Shown piece after piece: positions 42,101 to 51,800 of a stretch of 60,000 nt of DNA. Position numbers and translations under genes: made by a program. Position 1 is the stretch's first letter. Each line of letters opens with the position of its first letter. The notes under the pieces were generated by a model. It ran no database searches, was not told where the DNA came from, and saw only the letters and a program-made list of their open reading frames with translations. This DNA comes from Chrysomallon squamiferum. Lineage: Eukaryota > Mollusca > Gastropoda > Neomphalida > Peltospiridae. The stretch lies in NCBI GenBank assembly GCA_012295275.1, contig CM022673.1, positions 18,156,310-18,216,309 of the forward strand, in the 5' to 3' direction.

Positions 42101-44790
42101 TGTCTCTGTCTTCTGCTATGTCCTTCAGAATTCTTTCATGTTCCTGAAACAGACAAAAAAAAAAAAAAGTCATCTGTACAATAACTATATCTAACTCATA
42201 TATCCAGTATATACTGAATAACAATTAATTCCATAACTAATAGTAAAATCAGAACTAAACTTCAAATACCTTTCACACATTAATCTTCTCACAGTAAAAT
42301 GAAAACAAAACTTCAGATACCTTTTTAACATTAATTTTTGCATGGTAAAATGAAAACAAAACAAAATTTCAAATACATGTTTAACATTAATCTTCTCACA
42401 GTAAAATGAAAACATCAGATACCTTTTTAGCATTAATCTTTTCCTCTTTGGCTTGTTTCTGTGCAGCCTGTCGACACTTCTCCTCAAACTCCTTTTTGTA
42501 TTTCTTCTGTTCATCATTCATCCTTAGTCTGCTGACCACGTCTGACTCCTCAGAGGAGCCCTGCAATGTGTCTCCTGCTGAGACAGTTTCTGAAGACAAA
42601 ACTGGAAGAGCTGGTATTGGAGCTGCAAATGGGTTTTGAGATGCACCAGCAAGACTGGGTTCAGCACTTGAGTTCTGTAACAGTGATTTTTACAAGTGTC
42701 AAACAGTCATCAGTTATCAATAGGTACAGAAATACTCAACTATTCATAATTAATTGTCATATGTCCATTTTTACGTCATGGAACCGTAGTATTTTGATAT
42801 CTAAATTGGATGTTGGCTTTACATAAAAACTATGAAAGACATTAATATGAAATTGAGGCCAATAACAGACAAAATTCCTTTCTTTAATTGTATAAATACT
42901 TAGAAAGGTTCCAAATGTGTTTTTTAAAATATGAAGTGACAAATTTTAGTGTGTTTATTTATATAAACGAACAGCTGTAATTCCTCAAAAACTGGAGGTG
43001 AAATTAAATTTTCCAAGCAGTAAAGTGAAAAAACAAATAAACCTGTGCTGGGTTAAGTTTGAGATGTGGAGTCGACAATGCAGAATCTTTGACAAATCCA
43101 GGCTTTCCAGATATCAACCTGAAAACATGATAAAAAAAACAATAACAACAAAAAAATAAAAATTATATCAAACATTAACACTTTAAACTTTTGTTAGTGC
43201 ATAACACTAGTAATTAGTATTTTGGTGAATAATTTGAAAAATAAATTATACAAAAATTAAAAATACACTTGTCTTTATAATTTTTGCTTCTGAGAACCAG
43301 ACCAGCTTCATGTCCAACTAACTCACCATTCGACTGCAGACTCCACTGTGACTTTTCCCTGTTGTATCGCATCGTGACAGTCACTGAGTTCAAATCCCAT
43401 TGACATCAATGCCACAATCAAATCATCAACCGTCTGCAAGATTTGAAATAAACATACTTTTAGGATAATTAGTTTATCAGTTTACTGCCAGTATGTAGAA
43501 ATTAAACTTTGACAAAGCCTATAATTTTGTAAAATTTATGTTAAAAATGCAAAAACACAAAAAAGAAGAAAACAAGCACAGAATACTTTTATAGTTCAAA
43601 GATGTTAAATTAATAATAAAAAAAATCCCCAAAAACCATAAAAAATATTGACAAAATTAAAATAAATAAATAATAATTTTTGACTCATATTCGAGTCATA
43701 AATATAAAATATAAAATCATAAGAATCACTTGCACTTCAATAAACTGACAAAAAGGGGTTAGATTACATTGATTAGCCAAAACAAAGTGCAGATTAATGG
43801 TAACTGTTTAATAATTTCCTTTGGTTAAAATTTTGTTAAATAATTATCTTTAAGTTTAAGATAAAGCTTTCATTCATGAAAATAAATAAATAAAAATGTA
43901 AAAAAAGTAAGCTCAGTTAAAACCTCAGTCTTTCATTCTTACTAAATAACAACAACAATTTTAAAAAAAGAAACAGTAATTAATGTCATGATGAAACTAA
44001 TGTATCAAAACATCTAAGCCTTTGGAAAGTGTAAACAAATGCTAAAATTATTCTCAGATAGTAATTTGAGAAAAATTCATTCTCTAGATAAGGGTGACAT
44101 CATGTCAGCTGCCAGGTACTATTTTTATGATGACTGCATAAATTTCCTGTGGTGAATTTCCAATTTTTCCTATTTTAAGTATTTACAATGATTTACTTGC
44201 ATCTCTTTTTTACTTAGGTTATCAAAATTATAATGTAACCCCTTCCTGAATGGAAAATCACAAAGTGAATCGACTATACACTATACCGTATAAATAATAT
44301 TACTAATAGTAATATTATTATATTAGTAATAGTAGTAATCACTAGTATTATTATTAAATATTGCTCATCTGGAATTTATCATTAGTTGTAACTTATAAAT
44401 CAAAGTAACTGTACATGAAGGGGTGAGAAATAATTAGTTTTTAAAATAGACTGTAGTAAATATGCAAATCAATAAAAACTATAAAACTATTAAAAGGGTA
44501 TTAAGAGTATTCAGTACTACTATGAACAGTATTATGAGTATACTGTATACTGTATAGTCACATAATAGTGTACTCAATACTGTCTATCAATGAAATGATG
44601 TCCCGATGCAAACATTTTCATCTCACATTACAACATTTCGGAATAAAAATACTATATATTGCATACTGTGCATAGAGAGTAATGTCTAGTGTGTTCTTAT
44701 TTGTCCCAAATGACCAAATTGCATGTATACAGTCACACTAGTGTTACATAAAATAAACTGTTGCTGAAATCATCATACCTTTGATGCCAT
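26887..44790 (-). CDS. UBA-UBX-BC-box-LRR protein gene, 23 coding exons, 892 aa
   Basis: Predicted ubiquitin-pathway protein. Coding exons: 44790-44779, 43433-43327, 43118-43043, 42674-42423, 42143-41994, 41425-41306, 40923-40809, 40504-40340, 39925-39794, 39450-39328, 38640-38376, 37189-37124, 36768-36692, 36534-36460, 36130-35981, 35601-35561, 34867-34693, 29325-29172, 28811-28750, 28495-28424, 28074-28035, 27593-27502, 27044-26887. Every junction keeps phase. Domains: UBA about aa 5-47 (binds ubiquitin), charged helix about 120-170, UBX about 196-270 with the FPR loop that binds p97/VCP, acidic and Gly/Met-rich linker 278-417, BC-box 451-460, LRRs about 495-865, acidic tail EEDED. The N-terminal third resembles UBXN1/SAKS1; the C-terminal half resembles LRR substrate receptors of Elongin-Cullin ligases. 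I know of no vertebrate protein with this whole order. Two merged neighbouring genes cannot be fully excluded, but no stop, start or promoter separates the halves. Confidence 0.9.
27502..27593 (-). CDS. Gene B exon 22: LRR
   Basis: VTSHFLVSGVLSECQMLSKL-NLSRTNISDK. Acceptor TTTCAG|TGTAAC, donor AAAG|GTGTGT. Confidence 0.9.
28035..28074 (-). CDS. Gene B exon 21: half LRR
   Basis: FTKLEELSLASTR, a 40-nt exon. Acceptor TTGTAG|ATTTT, donor ACAAG|GTAAAT. Confidence 0.88.
28424..28495 (-). CDS. Gene B exon 20: LRR
   Basis: LINLQVLYLDRTMVSDVGVR-VLK, a single LRR. Acceptor TTTCAG|GTTTG, donor AAAAC|GTAAGT. Confidence 0.92.
28750..28811 (-). CDS. Gene B exon 19: LRR
   Basis: LTTLLLSNTKLTDEGMFYLE. 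A clean single LRR. Acceptor TTTCCAG|CCTAAC, donor AGAAG|GTATTG. Confidence 0.92.
29028..29056. repeat. Perfect 14-bp inverted repeat with 1-nt spacer
   Basis: Arms aattgagccagtaa and its exact complement around a single T. It forms a stable hairpin or cruciform in the intron between exons 18 and 19. Confidence 0.85.
29172..29325 (-). CDS. Gene B exon 18: LRRs
   Basis: LKLHTLYMPSRHTTTNEGLS-HLV and NMNLTALDLTNFIHIGDEGL... Acceptor TTCTAG|GTTTA, donor ACCAG|GTGAGA, phase 2. Confidence 0.92.
30005..33290 (-). pseudogene. Fossil mobile-element-like ORF in intron 17 of gene B
   Basis: Scattered minus-strand frames read as one decayed protein with many stops and frameshifts. From N- to C-terminus there is a basic start (KRRKRRKCPGKQ), TYNLAKKTAKEHISKC, FMPNVLKSIRPDINLPA, a stretch ending WKRAIITWLCKICTISPPNY, a coiled coil (AAKRRQLDSVQRKLLTQIKK...), then a C-terminal part with VTAVAYDTDWFVGEVL and, in another frame, KWPTN..., ending near 30005. 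The 'vaVAY...W..G.v' plus 'F.WP' layout recalls large uncharacterised multicopy ORFs seen in invertebrate genomes, but I cannot name the family. It lies in the same orientation as the host gene and cannot make a full-length product. Confidence 0.6.
33803..34567. repeat. 39/45-bp minisatellite, 19 copies
   Basis: Tandem units of 'aatgctgaacatgaaacctc' plus 'agttaacttcacaataaac'. The first six are 39 bp; later ones are longer with 'cacaca' and cactg/caccg variants that recur as a three-unit higher-order pattern. Located in intron 17, ending about 125 bp from exon 17. The 13-residue-repeat ORFs are artefacts of a 39-bp period. Confidence 0.95.
34693..34867 (-). CDS. Gene B exon 17: two LRRs
   Basis: ISSLSGIEDLTQLEVLDVAQ... 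and HPALTCLSIANTENVIGDLA... Acceptor TTGTCAG|ATCAG, donor CGCTG|GTACGT. Followed by a 5.4-kb intron. Confidence 0.9.
34925..35280. repeat. Degenerate (GTA/GTG)n trinucleotide region
   Basis: AGT/GTGG-rich sequence in intron 16. ORFs over it on both strands are Val/Ile/Met-rich artefacts. Confidence 0.7.
35561..35601 (-). CDS. Gene B exon 16: half LRR
   Basis: LPCLKSLYLEQTK. A 41-nt exon linking LRRs. Acceptor TTTTAG|TGTTG, donor CAAAA|GTGAGT, restoring phase 0. Confidence 0.85.
35981..36130 (-). CDS. Gene B exon 15: two LRRs
   Basis: LPNLQGLNLEDTKVTDSGMI... and LQNLNLNRTHVTQQIISHLK. Acceptor TTGTAG|ATTTG, donor AAAG|GTAAGA. Phase 1-1. Confidence 0.92.
36460..36534 (-). CDS. Gene B exon 14: LRR
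   Basis: LKKLKVLNLGSCTQLTNKCL-VVVS, another CC-type LRR. Acceptor TTTCTAG|GTTTA, donor TTCAG|GTAACT. Phase 1-1. Confidence 0.92.
36692..36768 (-). CDS. Gene B exon 13: LRR
   Basis: YHVHLKHLSLNSCPLITDGG-LKAIT. The 'L..LsLn.C..itd.gl..i' form is of the Cys-containing (AMN1/F-box-type) LRR. Acceptor ATTGTAG|ATACC, donor AACAG|GTGAGA. Confidence 0.92.
37124..37189 (-). CDS. Gene B exon 12: LRR
   Basis: YLTKLLFDCYPYTTNELLNA-VK. First recognisable LRR strand-helix unit. Acceptor TTTTCAG|TTATTT, donor GTCAA|GTAAGG. Confidence 0.88.
37783..38362. repeat. 32-bp minisatellite, about 18 copies
   Basis: Units of 'tatatctattttcactc' plus 'tatatttactaca-tg/ta'. The 5' copies are more diverged than those at 38000-38330. 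It fills the part of intron 11 next to exon 11. A 32-bp period keeps all three frames open, which explains the three overlapping Tyr/Phe/Ile-rich ORFs. Confidence 0.95.
38376..38640 (-). CDS. Gene B exon 11: BC-box and start of the LRR receptor module
   Basis: 88 codons. After a short linker comes PPSLLQLCLHHVSCRL, an exact BC-box match, then LSGISEDLAQKIITQLLKDR, in the position of a Cullin-box helix, and KTLQLFIPW/C leading into the LRRs. Acceptor TGTTCAG|CTGAAG, donor CCTTG|GTAAGT. A minisatellite lies just past the donor. Confidence 0.92.
38513..38542 (-). other. BC-box motif (SLLQLCLHHV) in gene B
   Basis: Residues 451-460 fit the Elongin-C-binding consensus (A/P/S/T)-L-x3-C-x3-(A/I/L/V) at every position. 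The following I-S-E-D-L-A-Q-K-I lacks the Pro of a canonical Cul2 box, so the Cullin partner is undetermined. Confidence 0.65.
39115..39170. repeat. Poly(A)/(AAAAG) tract
   Basis: About 50 A-rich bases on the plus strand in intron 10. Confidence 0.9.
39328..39450 (-). CDS. Gene B exon 10: linker
   Basis: MGWGEDNNRQIFQGVGQMLV-PEGHPGDERQ... Third consecutive phase 1-1 exon. Donor GGCTG|GTGAGA. Confidence 0.88.
39794..39925 (-). CDS. Gene B exon 9: acidic then Gly/Met-rich linker
   Basis: EDMDSGEDDEDVVIHDDDGQ followed by FGGMNRGLMAMMGNQFPPMR. Symmetric phase 1-1 exon. Likely disordered. Confidence 0.88.
40340..40504 (-). CDS. Gene B exon 8: acidic linker
   Basis: TTPIEEETQPTEDGTERMDV...RINQRWGTGQQWGRG... 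A low-complexity acidic linker. Symmetric phase 1-1 exon. Confidence 0.88.
40809..40923 (-). CDS. Gene B exon 7: UBX domain, second half with FPR loop
   Basis: PFPRREFTKNDFSSTLKDLG-LSPSGSLVLKK. It contains the Phe-Pro-Arg loop that inserts into the p97 N domain, then the 'tL.elgL.ps..L.l' end of the fold. Acceptor TTTTAG|CCATTT, donor AATGG|GTATTT, phase 1. Confidence 0.95.
41306..41425 (-). CDS. Gene B exon 6: UBX domain, first half
   Basis: IRLPDGRCLRESFSPDATLN-TVWDFVFD... The 'iqiRLPdG..l...F....tl..v..fv' pattern of UBX, including the conserved Arg of the p97-binding face. Acceptor TTTCAG|ATTCG, donor ATGCAG|GTACAA. Confidence 0.95.
41994..42143 (-). CDS. Gene B exon 5: EHERILKDIAEDR helix
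   Basis: The motif EHERILKDIAEDRDKQK is close to UBXN1's 'ereRil.qI..Dr..r'. It is followed by a Ser/Thr-rich linker and CLLQ, the first UBX strand. Acceptor TTTCAG|GAACAT, donor CTACAG|GTTAAT. Confidence 0.93.
42423..42674 (-). CDS. Gene B exon 4: linker and charged helix
   Basis: 84 codons. A Ser/Pro/Ala-rich stretch leads into a Lys/Glu-rich helix (MNDEQKKYKKEFEEKCRQAA...KEEKINAKK), likely coiled coil as in UBXN1. Acceptor GTTACAG|AACTC, donor AAAAAG|GTATCT. Confidence 0.92.
43043..43118 (-). CDS. Gene B exon 3: end of UBA
   Basis: LISGKPGFVKDSALSTPHLK. It completes the UBA 'A.eWL' helix and begins a linker. Acceptor TTTCAG|GTTGAT, donor GCACAG|GTTTAT. Confidence 0.9.
43327..43433 (-). 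CDS. Gene B exon 2: UBA domain
   Basis: TVDDLIVALMSMGFELSDCH-DAIQ... with the MGF loop typical of UBA domains, ending ESAVEW. Acceptor TTGCAG|ACGG, donor AATG|GTGAGT. Confidence 0.93.
44779..44790 (-). CDS. Gene B exon 1: MASK start
   Basis: ATG GCA TCA AAG, then donor GTATGA. The start lies just before the UBA domain, as in UBXN1. The frame stays open upstream to an AG at 44857, so a further 26 codons and another upstream exon are possible. Confidence 0.75.
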
Positions 44791-45030
44791 TTTGTTTCGT
44801 CTGTGGGTATTTCCTCCATCATTTGGATCGATGAAAAGCAGTCGCTCTGTCGATAACTGGATATTGTCAAAATCATATTATGTTAGAGAGCATAATTATA
44901 GTTGTAATGAGTATAATGGTATGATGTTGTCGTCTCCTCCTTATTTTATTTTATTTGTCTTGAGAACAATACAAAAGTTAGTATATATGAACATCAAATT
45001 TGAAATATAAATAATTAATTTTGCTTCAAA

Positions 45031-45031
45031 A

Positions 45032-45082
<51 letters not shown>
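45031..45082. repeat. (AAT)n microsatellite
   Basis: About 17 AAT units just upstream of gene B's first coding exon. Confidence 0.95.
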
Positions 45083-45083
<1 letters not shown>

Positions 45084-45279
45084 TCAGTAATAAACAATGG
45101 CATAAATTCAAGTATTTCGAATCATTGTTTTAACTTTTTTTTTAATATCTTTGACGTCTGTTTTTCCTTTTACATCTTTGCAATTAGCTCATTATAATCA
45201 TCATGATCTTCACTGTCACCTTGTTATTTTATTCACATAACTGTAAATATTTATATTTATAAAACTTTTGTACTAAACA

Positions 45280-45311
<32 letters not shown>

Positions 45312-45839
45312 GTGTTTAGAAACTGTGCAGACTTTCAGTAGCGTAATAATTAATGTCGATGTATTTTAGCAGTGATAGCAGAAGCATAAGTTAAAATAGT
45401 AGTAATGGTTATATGACACTTACAGGATTGTGGTAACAGTACCAGTAGCATTTAGTAAATATTTAGTAAATAGTAGTTAGTGACATGTAATAGCAGTGGT
45501 TGTAGTATACGGTATAAGTCTTAATAGTTTCTTTTACTCCATTAATGCAGCTAGTAGTGCCTAAGCAAAAATAAATAAATAAATAAAAACTAGACTTCTG
45601 CATGTATAATATGGCCCCTTTCTAGAATAAAATTAATATATATATTTTTTAATAGTAATAGCACGTGCATTACGTCTATGCTTGTAATAATAGCAGTTTA
45701 GAATAAACAGAAATCATTTATCACTAATACACACGAAAGCATTTCAGTACTGTCTTAAAACGGAAAATTTTATTTATAAATATTTTACTTCTTTTTATTT
45801 AATTTATATTTAAAAATATTTTATTTATTTTTATTTAAT

Positions 45840-46110
45840 ATCAACATAATTATATTTAATGCCTGTCCGAAATTCTCCCTCCCGTCCGGGCAGTAACAAA
45901 CGGCCGGTTTTACTGACGTCATCGGCTATCGTTTCTGAGTGAAAATTACTGTAAAATAAAGCTAAAAGCTTCGCTTTACTTCCGATCAGAGCCAGATTTG
46001 TTACTGCGATGTGACAAATCCTTTGTAATGCGTCTAAAACGTTATTAACATTCTCGCGTGCAGCAACAGACAAATGGGTTGTTTGAAACACTCAGAGGGT
46101 CTTACGGCGT
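45840..46110 (-). promoter_or_regulatory. CpG-richer island with a CRE-like TGACGTCA
   Basis: A sharp rise in CpG within AT-rich DNA, with a palindromic TGACGTCA near 45913-45920 and GGCCGG next to it. It lies about 1.1-1.3 kb upstream of gene B's ATG, so it could be its promoter. An 86-codon minus-strand ORF (MFQTTHLSVAARENVNNVLD...) covers it; its product is not recognised. Confidence 0.35.
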
Positions 46111-46559
46111 CCTGATAGTATTTTCATGATAGTATTTTCAGTATGTAATATAATATTATTTATAAAGTGAGTACTTCGATTTCTTTTGACAGATTTATAT
46201 CTTATATATTGCCAGTCGGCTAAAAACTAAAACCATTTATATCATCTAAGTTATCTCCCATGACGATCAATTGCTTCCCTTTTTTTGTCTTTCTTTGGAT
46301 AAAATTTTGAACGAAAAGAGAATTTAAACGAAATTTTTTTCAGAACGACTTTTGTTACTTCTAAATTTAATTTTCTGTTTATCTCTCTATCTGTCTATCT
46401 TTCTATCTGTCATCATCATATATTTTTATAAATAATATTATTTGTAAATGTATTCCTTGTGAATAAGAATTTCGGAATGAGAAAAAAAAAAAAAAAAAAA
46501 AAAAAAGAAAGAAAGAAAGAAGAAGAAATTGAATTAATTACCTTTTTATTTCGTGTTTA

Positions 46560-46770
46560 TGTGTGTAACAACAACAACCACAACAACAATAATAATAACT
46601 ACCACTACTAAAATAATAATCATAATCATAACAACAAAAACAGCAATAATAATGGCAATAACGACAACAACGATAATAATAATAATTACTTCTTCAATAA
46701 TAATGACAAAAGAACAACAACAGTAATGACAATAACAAAAGATACAACGAAAACAACAGCTAATAATAGT
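46560..46770. repeat. Degenerate (AAC/AAT)n region
   Basis: AAC/AAT/ACG trinucleotides with substitutions, after a poly(A) tract at 46481-46505. Confidence 0.8.
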
Positions 46771-47169
46771 AATAATATACTAAAATCCTCGTTGGAATAC
46801 TTTTCGATTTTTAACCTTTTCTTTAGGATAATAAAAAGAAAGAAAGATAGAAAAAAAGAAAGAAAGAAAGAAAAAACCACCTATAAACAGAAAATCTTGG
46901 TTAATGAAGTCTAACGATCGGAAAATAAATAATTGTAGAGAAGCTGGATTGATAATCTGTAGAACTTCGGTCATCTATCAAACTGATGTCGTTAATGTCA
47001 TACGAGATAAACACATCTTTATAAAACACAGAAGGGAACCACGTAGTCTGACAGCGCTAAATCATTTAACGTCACGTGCAATATCACCTCGTGTTTCTTC
47101 TTGTAGTCATTTAACATTTATTACCAGTATTTTCTTATTGCTCTTGTCGTGTGGATTTTGTTGTTAGTG

Positions 47170-47184
47170 CTACTGTTATTGTTA

Positions 47185-47231
<47 letters not shown>

Positions 47232-47360
47232 AATAGTAGTAGTAGTAGTAGTAGCAATAGTAGTACTAGTAGTTGTAATAGTAGTAGTGGTAGTAGTAGT
47301 TGTAGTAGTGTTGTTGTTGTCATTATTATTATTGTGGTTGTTGTCACTGTTATTTATTTA
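47170..47360. repeat. (ATT)n(GTA)n trinucleotide region
   Basis: TTA/TTG start, ATT run 47190-47230, then GTA/GTG-rich repeats. Poly-Leu/Ile/Ser ORFs on both strands are artefacts. Confidence 0.93.
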
Positions 47361-49103
47361 CTTACTTATTTAGTTATTTGATTATTTATTTATTGTTTTA
47401 TTTATTTATTATCGTTTCTCATCGTTCTGACATTTCTCATTTCTTCTTGTTTTTTTATTTCTTTGTTTATTTCTTTTTCACTTTTCATATTTTTATCTTT
47501 TTTAAGGTTTATTTTTTTTTTCTAGCTAAAATTTTCTTTTCAGTTTCCATTCTACTTAATTTTTTGTTCACATTATTTCTTTTTCCCCTTTTATTCACTT
47601 TATCGAATATCAACTCTTCTATTGTTCATAGTATGTCGTTAATTTTATTTACTTTTTTTAATACAATTAACATACACGATAAACCATTTCCAAACCATGT
47701 TTACAAAATGTTCGATAACTGATCATGTTTTCTGCTTTTTATTCATGTTATCTTTGCAACGAACTGAATTTTCTTATTCTTCTAATGTTTTTTTTTTTTT
47801 TTTTAAATTTTTTTATAGTTAAAACGGATAAAAAGTTGTTGTTGCAATTCGCTGTACTTCACAGCACAGTTTTCAAATTATCGGCCTTTCGCTTTAACGA
47901 ATTGATGAATATGAACATTTATTAATAAATAGACAGTAATATCAATAAGTAATTTTTCAACGGTAAATAAATAGTATATACGTAAATATTAAAAATAAAT
48001 TTATAAAATCGAAAGAATGGATTAATAAACAAGCGAACGAAACAAAAAAATAAATAAAATATCGACCGAAATTCAGACACGAAGCAATCATACACATGAG
48101 ATATACATATATTTACAGACACGGACATTTCGTTTGTAATACAATGCTATGATAAACCATACAAATTAATTACAAGTAGTGAAATTCCGAAATGTAACGA
48201 GTTTTAGAAAAACATTCAAATATCGACCCAGGGTCACGCACTGTACGGCATTACATTTTTTTATAAGTTATATCTTCTGTTATAAATGTCACTGTTATGC
48301 GTTACGGATCGTTCCCCTAGTAGTACACAAACGTAATAAAAAAGATTTGGGTTATTAACTCCAGAATTGAGCAAAACGCGCCAGTAAACCTAAGTAATTG
48401 TCTGTCAGGGAAAAGTAACTCATCTTTCATAATACAACAATATACATCTGTTTATTGGCAAAGCAGCAACATGGCTCTTAATTCAAGTTTTGTCACAACT
48501 GTTTGACTAGTGTACATAACGGGAGAGATAAAATCAGATGATTAAATAGCGGCGCATTTTCTTGTTTTCTGATGTCCCGTTATGAGGACAAACGGCCTAT
48601 TCACATAACAAACGAGCAGAGTTTGACGAAAACAAAAACTAAATAATAATAAAAAAAAAAAAAAAAAAAAATTGATCATTTTCCAGCTTGTATTGTCATA
48701 ATAACATCATTAATAAGCTTTGGATTCAATATAAGGATTTTGAATTTTTTTTTTTTTTTGGGGGGGGCTTCAATGTTCATAGATTTAATGTGCGAAAATA
48801 AAACGTAATTATACACGCTCACGATGTTCATACACAGACATGCGCGTAACTACATGGTTCGAACTCTCTTGGCATAATTTAACACTTAAAAATAGTCCCA
48901 GCTGATCGAAAGGAGGGGTTTAAATTTTGTCTAAGCCGTTTGGATTACCCCAAAAGTATCAAAATACGTAAATAAGTTCAAACTAACAGCTGTGATATTT
49001 TTATTTGACTCAATTAAATATTTATGAATTTATCAAAATTTCATTAGCATATAGGTGACTTACACAAGATTTAAATAATTTATCATGCTCAATTTTTTTT
49101 TAC

Positions 49104-49104
<1 letters not shown>

Positions 49105-49145
<41 letters not shown>
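49105..49145. repeat. (AAT)n microsatellite
   Basis: About 13 AAT units. Confidence 0.93.
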
Positions 49146-49236
49146 CACATTTGTGGACGAAGGATGGTTAAAAATTGGTAAAAATTACAAATAGATTGAA
49201 ACTTTCGAACGAAATTAATCGAACCAGTAAAAATAA

Positions 49237-49274
<38 letters not shown>

Positions 49275-49984
49275 GAATAAAATTTAGCTCTGTTTTTGTA
49301 ATTTAATATGAGGGTAATATTACGTGTATTTGCAAATTACAGTTACATATATTCAGAAAATAATGGAATATTTCTCAGCATGACAACCAAAAACTGCAAT
49401 TCAAAATTTATATATTGCAAATAGTTCAATATAATAATGACGTAGAATAATTAAAAAATAAATAAATAAATAAATAGTATAAATTTCCATCACCAACGAC
49501 TACACTTGAAATTCTGAACCATATTTCCACAGTATTAACACTGTGTTAGGAGAAATCATTGAATACTAAACTATTCAAGAAATCTAAATTTTATTCTTTA
49601 TGGAATGAAACTTTAAATTTTCTTAACAAGCTCAAAGAGTTGCGTAAACCATTGTGGAAACCCAATGAGAATCAATATGAATCAAAAACATGATTTCTCA
49701 AAACGTGTGTCCACTAAAAATGGTCAAGCTACAAGTATCCTGGGGACAGAATCATTCACTGATCATTGTGAGTCATCTGAATGTGGAAACAACGACTGAG
49801 CTGCCATTGACTTTGTTTTTGACTCAACATCCACAGCAACCAGAATGGAGCCACGACATTAACCAGCTTGTGTCTTAACTCATACAGACAGACAGAAAGA
49901 CAGATTCAATATATAATTATGTTTCTCTTTGTCTGTAACATGAATTAAGATAAATTGCTATGCATACTTACACACATAATACAT

Positions 49985-50600
49985 AATATATATATATATA
50001 TATATGTAAATTCATAAATATGTATGTATCTACATATATATATATATATGTAAACATACACACACATACACACACAAATATATATGCATACCTATTCACA
50101 TGTACATACATATATCCGTACTTACATGCATATTATATGCATATATACAAATAAACAAAAAAAAACAACAACAGATATTCAAATAAAACACCTTCATTCA
50201 GATACAAATACTTACACAATTACACGCAAACAAACCTGTAGACAAATTCAGATACGTATACGCAAACGAAAAAACAAATACAGAAATATAGGCACGTAGA
50301 CACAAACATAAGCAAACACACATATATACACAAAAACACACACAGAGACGTATATATACACGCACATACAAAAATGTACACACGTACACACACACAAACA
50401 TACACGCATCCATACATGTACGTATATATAGGTTTTAAATGCAGACACATAAACACAGAAAAACACACACAATCAAACATATTGGTAAATCGACGTAAAA
50501 CGTGTATACAGACAGCTATGTAGCCAGACAAACCTATACATACACATTAAACACAAACACATACATATATACATTCACACCTATGTACATACATACACAA
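49985..50600. repeat. Degenerate (ACAT)/(CACA) region
   Basis: About 600 bp of diverged CA, TA and ACAT words. The Cys/Val/Tyr-rich ORFs on the minus strand are artefacts. Confidence 0.85.
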
Positions 50601-51710
50601 GATACACGAAGATTGTTAATTACACACCTTATGACATATATAAGAAACAACATGTGCAAACCCGTCAAAAAAAAAACAAAAAAAACACCCACATGTAAAT
50701 ACACAGAATTACCAAAAAGAACAAAACAGAAAAAAACGAAAGAACACACACACACAAAAAACCCTCCCCATTTCTTCCTTCTTTCTTCCTTTCGTTTTGC
50801 TTTCCATCCTTCATTCAGTCTTTCTCTTTTCAGATTATTTTCTTTCTTTCTCCTCTGTTTCTCCTTTAAGAATCTTGTTTTCCTCCACGGTATATTACTC
50901 ATCTTTGTGTCAGTCTGTCTGCCCTACTCTTCCCTGCTGGTTGGACAAGACAGTTTATTAAAAGTGATACAAAATCGTGACATTTTAATCAAACTTTGTT
51001 AGTCGCGGCATTCTTGCTGCTCTTCACCATGAAGCAAACTTAATTAACGTTCTCGCAATTTCTAGTCATTTTTTTAGCCCCTTTTCAAAATGCCCTAGGA
51101 TATTTTAGTGCGATAGATTTTTTTTTTTTTTTTTTTCTTGCGATGGATTTTTAATTTTTTTTTTTCTAACATTGATCAACTGTCGCTGCTGGTTCTAACA
51201 ATAAACAAATTAAAAAGTCTGAAGGATTTGCAATAATGCAACTTGTGCGGAAGTGACATGTTTGAAAATGGCACGTGCAAAGGTTATTCAAGGTCAAGTC
51301 TTTAGCTGAACTGTCACGTAGATATTTTGTTTCAGTTTGATATTTTTACAGAGTGGTGTAAATTAAGTTTATTTTTTAAAAATAAAAGAATGTGCATGTA
51401 GACAAGTGCATTTTCTCTAATCTTCTTGTATACTGAAACAATATTAAAAGATCCACTATATTTTTAAAATTTATATATACATTATAAAAGATAATATTGT
51501 AAGTAACGCCTCGGATGTGTGTGTGTGTGTGTGTGTGTCATTTGCATTTTGTATTTCGCCAAAGGCCTGTCTTTGTTTTTCTTTTCTCTTTTGAAATAAT
51601 TATGACTCAGTCAATTCAATGGTTTTTTGTTTCGAAGCAAAATCTTTTATTTTCAGATACTGTTGAATTCATTTTATTGCTGCTTTCTTTTTCTATTTTT
51701 TTTTTTTTTA

Positions 51711-51715
<5 letters not shown>

Positions 51716-51775
<60 letters not shown>

Positions 51776-51800
51776 TGTTATTGTTGTTGTTGTTGTGGTG
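51716..51800. repeat. (ATT)n(GTT)n microsatellite
   Basis: About 19 ATT units then a short TTG run. A (GT)n run lies nearby at 51517-51538. Confidence 0.95.

Noticed and set aside
49690-49878. 62-codon plus-strand frame (MISQNVCPLKMVKLQVSWGQ...)
   Set aside because: Length is within chance expectation, with no domain or splice context.
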